NCBI RefSeq assembly: GCF_000170895.1
Contig: NZ_ABCS01000086.1
Span: forward strand, 1-40,287
Direction of reading: 5' to 3'
DNA: 40,287 nucleotides
Origin: Plesiocystis pacifica SIR-1
GTDB lineage: Bacteria; Myxococcota_A; Polyangia; Nannocystales; Nannocystaceae
In this document: positions 38,459-40,287 of the stretch, in pieces
How the letters are laid out: each line of letters begins with the position of its first letter
Position numbering within the stretch: position 1 is the stretch's first letter
Notes under the pieces: generated by a model
Database searches by the model: none
The model's input: only the letters and a program-made list of their open reading frames with translations
Told to the model about the DNA's origin: nothing
Program-made: the position numbers and the translations under genes

Positions 38459-40279
38459 ATGCCCGCTCTGTCTCGCTACTGTTGTGTGATCTACGCTCTC
38501 AGTCCTCTTCTCGTGTCGAGCTGTGTCATGGAGGACGATCCACCGGCTCTGGACGAGATCGGCGAGAGCGAGGAGGAGACTTCGTCTGAAGCGGACGCCT
38601 CGTCCGACGAGGAGGAGAGCTCGTCGGAAGAGGAGAGCTCGTCGGAGGAGGAGAGCTCGTCGGAGGAGGAGAGCTCGTCGGAGGAGGAGAGCTCGTCGGA
38701 AGAGGAGAGCTCGTCGGAAGAGGAGAGCTCATCGTCGGAGGAGAGTTCGTCCGAGACGGACGGCACCGAGACGGACTCGACGGACACGGACGAAGGAGCG
38801 CTCTTTTGCCAGCCCGGCTCGACGATCTGCGCCGACGCGGACCTGGTCCAGACCTGCCTCGAGGACGGCTCGGCCTACGGCCCGGCCTCGCAGTGCCCGG
38901 AGGCGGAGGGCTGCTTCGAGGGGGAGTGCGTGGAGCTGTGTGCGGTCGCCGAGCTCCAGCCCAGCGCCGCGGGCTGCGAATTCGTGACTCGGCGGATCAA
39001 CAACATCGTCAACTTTGGGGGGGAGCCCGACGGGATGTGGATCACCAACCCGGGGATCGAGGCGGCGACGATTCAGATCCACTACACGGCCCTGGGGCAG
39101 GAGGGGGAGCAGGCCGTGGGCGTCCCCTTCACCTTGCTCCCCGATCGCCGGGAGTACGTCGAGCTGGGCATCTCGGGCGGGGCGTTCGGCTCGGGGACCG
39201 CCAAGCAGCTCGGCGGCCTCTACCGCGTCCAGAGCACCACGCCCGTGCAGGTGTACCAGCAGTCCACGGCCAGCGCGGGGACGGGTCCGATGGAGGGCTC
39301 GATGCTGTTGCCCGTGTCGCGGCTGGGGAGGGACTACGTCGTGGCCTCGTTCGAGACGGGGAGCAACGGGCAGCTCGAGTCCGCGTTCCAGATGATCGCG
39401 CTGACCGACGGGACCGAGGTGGTGGTGAGCCCCGCCGGGCCGACGAGCGCGGGCGCGGGGCTTCCCGAGCTCGGCGCGGGCGACTCGGCTGCGATCACCC
39501 TCGACCGCTACGAGGTGCTCAACGTGTCGGCTGGCCCCGATGTCCCCGAGGGCGACCTCTCGGGCAGCCTGGTCGCGGCTTCGGAGCCCCTGTGGCTCCT
39601 GAGCAGCCACGAGTGCGCGTCGATCCCCACGGACTCCAGCACCTGCGACCACCTTCAGGAGCTGATGCTGCCCCTCGAGTACTGGGGCACGAGCTATGTG
39701 TGCGCCACGGCGCCGGACAGCGCGGGCCTCGATGTCTGGCACTGGCGCGTCTACGCCGGGGACGAGGGCGTCACCATCACCACCGACCCTCTCCAGCCTG
39801 GCTTCCCGGTCGTGCTCGACGAGGGAGAGTTCCACGCCTTCAGCTCGACGGAGGCCTTCGTCGCCACGGCCGACGAGGCGTTCATGGCGGTGCAGTATCT
39901 CGACGGCCAGGTCCCTCCGCCCGAGGGGGAGGGCGGCCCTGCGATGGTCCAGATTCCCCCCGTCGAGCAATTTCAGACGCGCTACAGCTTCAGCGAAGGC
40001 TACGGCTTCGCCAGGGACTACGTCCAGGTGATTCGACCCGTCGGAGGCGCCGAGATCGTGGTCGACAACGCCGTCGTCGAGGGCTTCGAGGTCGTCGGCG
40101 GCTACGAGGTCGCGACCGTCGACATCAGCAGCGCCTTCTCGGCGGTCCATGCCCACGTCGCGGCGAGCGAGGAGCCCTTCGGGGCGGTGGTGTACAGCTA
40201 CGAGGGCGCCTTCGGCTCTAGCCAGTCCGCGCTGGCCTATCCCGCGGGCATGGCTCTGGAGACGCTCAACCCGCGCTAG
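38459..40279 (+). CDS. IgGFc-binding-like surface lipoprotein with EEESSS repeat stalk
   Basis: A 606-aa predicted lipoprotein with lipobox VSSC (Cys22). Residues 23-125 are a long acidic, phosphate-like stalk including seven EEESSS units. A Cys-rich module follows (FCQPGSTICADADLVQTCLE, CPEAEGCFEGECVELC). The remaining 430 residues match the N-terminal domain of IgGFc-binding proteins: FGGEPDGMWITNPGIEAATIQ, VYQQSTAS, MLLPVSRLGRDYVVASFE, AASEPLWLLSSHECASIP, MLPLEYWGTSYVCATAP, and QYLDGQVPPP. This family is common in myxobacterial surface proteins; the ligand is unknown. A TTG at 38447 gives four more residues, but the ATG at 38459 is more likely. No terminator is visible in the few bases left. 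Confidence 0.85.
   Translation: MPALSRYCCVIYALSPLLVSSCVMEDDPPALDEIGESEEETSSEADASSDEEESSSEEESSSEEESSSEEESSSEEESSSEEESSSEEESSSSEESSSETDGTETDSTDTDEGALFCQPGSTICADADLVQTCLEDGSAYGPASQCPEAEGCFEGECVELCAVAELQPSAAGCEFVTRRINNIVNFGGEPDGMWITNPGIEAATIQIHYTALGQEGEQAVGVPFTLLPDRREYVELGISGGAFGSGTAKQLGGLYRVQSTTPVQVYQQSTASAGTGPMEGSMLLPVSRLGRDYVVASFETGSNGQLESAFQMIALTDGTEVVVSPAGPTSAGAGLPELGAGDSAAITLDRYEVLNVSAGPDVPEGDLSGSLVAASEPLWLLSSHECASIPTDSSTCDHLQELMLPLEYWGTSYVCATAPDSAGLDVWHWRVYAGDEGVTITTDPLQPGFPVVLDEGEFHAFSSTEAFVATADEAFMAVQYLDGQVPPPEGEGGPAMVQIPPVEQFQTRYSFSEGYGFARDYVQVIRPVGGAEIVVDNAVVEGFEVVGGYEVATVDISSAFSAVHAHVAASEEPFGAVVYSYEGAFGSSQSALAYPAGMALETLNPR
38609..38755 (+). repeat. EEESSS-coding 18-nt tandem repeat
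   Basis: About eight units related to GAGGAGGAGAGCTCGTCG run in frame inside the lipoprotein stalk; copies differ mostly by GAG/GAA and a few silent changes, the last is degenerate. Units are multiples of three, so gain or loss changes stalk length without frameshift. Confidence 0.9.
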
Positions 40280-40287
40280 CGAGCCGA

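Noticed and set aside
38609..38755. CRISPR or minisatellite array
   Set aside because: Pure in-frame coding repeat EEESSS inside a lipoprotein, no spacers.
1..40287. tRNA, rRNA, IS elements or prophage genes
   Set aside because: No cloverleaf, rRNA, transposase or terminal inverted repeat pattern could be recognised on either strand; small RNAs would need a covariance-model search.

Overview
The window looks like chromosomal DNA of a myxobacterium (Myxococcota), probably of the Nannocystaceae type. The reasons are very high G+C with strong GC3 bias, many predicted lipoproteins with Asp/Glu/Thr/Gly-rich stretches after the lipobox, a secreted trypsin-like protease ending in a MYXO-CTERM-like tail, a large TPR-bearing Ser/Thr kinase, and an ECF sigma/FecR-type operon. 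The lineage is inferred from these traits; no rRNA or tRNA is present to confirm it.

Layout. 1-6.6 kb: DAHP synthase (minus), then two paralogous von Willebrand A lipoproteins (plus) that bracket a minus-strand operon of an ECF sigma factor, a FecR-like/TPR membrane protein and an exported barrel-like protein. 6.8-15 kb: a Cys-rich lipoprotein; a lipoprotein fusing a periplasmic-binding-protein-like domain to a legumain-like (C13) protease domain; a MYXO-CTERM serine protease; a cupin lipoprotein; an Rpn/PD-(D/E)XK-like protein; and a spinster-like MFS transporter. 15-20 kb: a gluzincin-like metallopeptidase lipoprotein, then the most interesting locus: a 107-aa peptide with five GEGSCKG repeats, an intrinsic-terminator-like hairpin, an MNIO (DUF692) enzyme, its HvfC/BufC-like partner and a translationally coupled MEST-like alpha/beta hydrolase. 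This reads as a RiPP pathway that probably makes a surface-anchored, Cys-modified, metal-binding lipopeptide.

20-28 kb: Ser/Thr kinase, peptidoglycan-binding M15 peptidase, TetR regulator plus lipoprotein, a glutathionyl-hydroquinone-reductase-type GST, and a toxin-antitoxin pair whose toxin gene carries a frameshift. 28-33 kb: rsgA, argG, a methyltransferase, and a TetR-Mpo1-like operon with a readable sigma-70 promoter and operator. 33-40 kb: an unrecognised soluble protein, a small exported protein coupled to a TPR-phytanoyl-CoA-dioxygenase fusion, a His-rich small protein, a FeeM-like acyltransferase fused to a cyclic-nucleotide-binding domain, and an IgGFc-binding-like surface lipoprotein with an (EEESSS)n tract.

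Housekeeping genes (DAHP synthase, argG, rsgA) are interspersed with surface and regulatory genes. There are no IS elements, tRNAs or CRISPR arrays that I can see. Convergent gene pairs are tightly packed, with stem-loops in several of the gaps.
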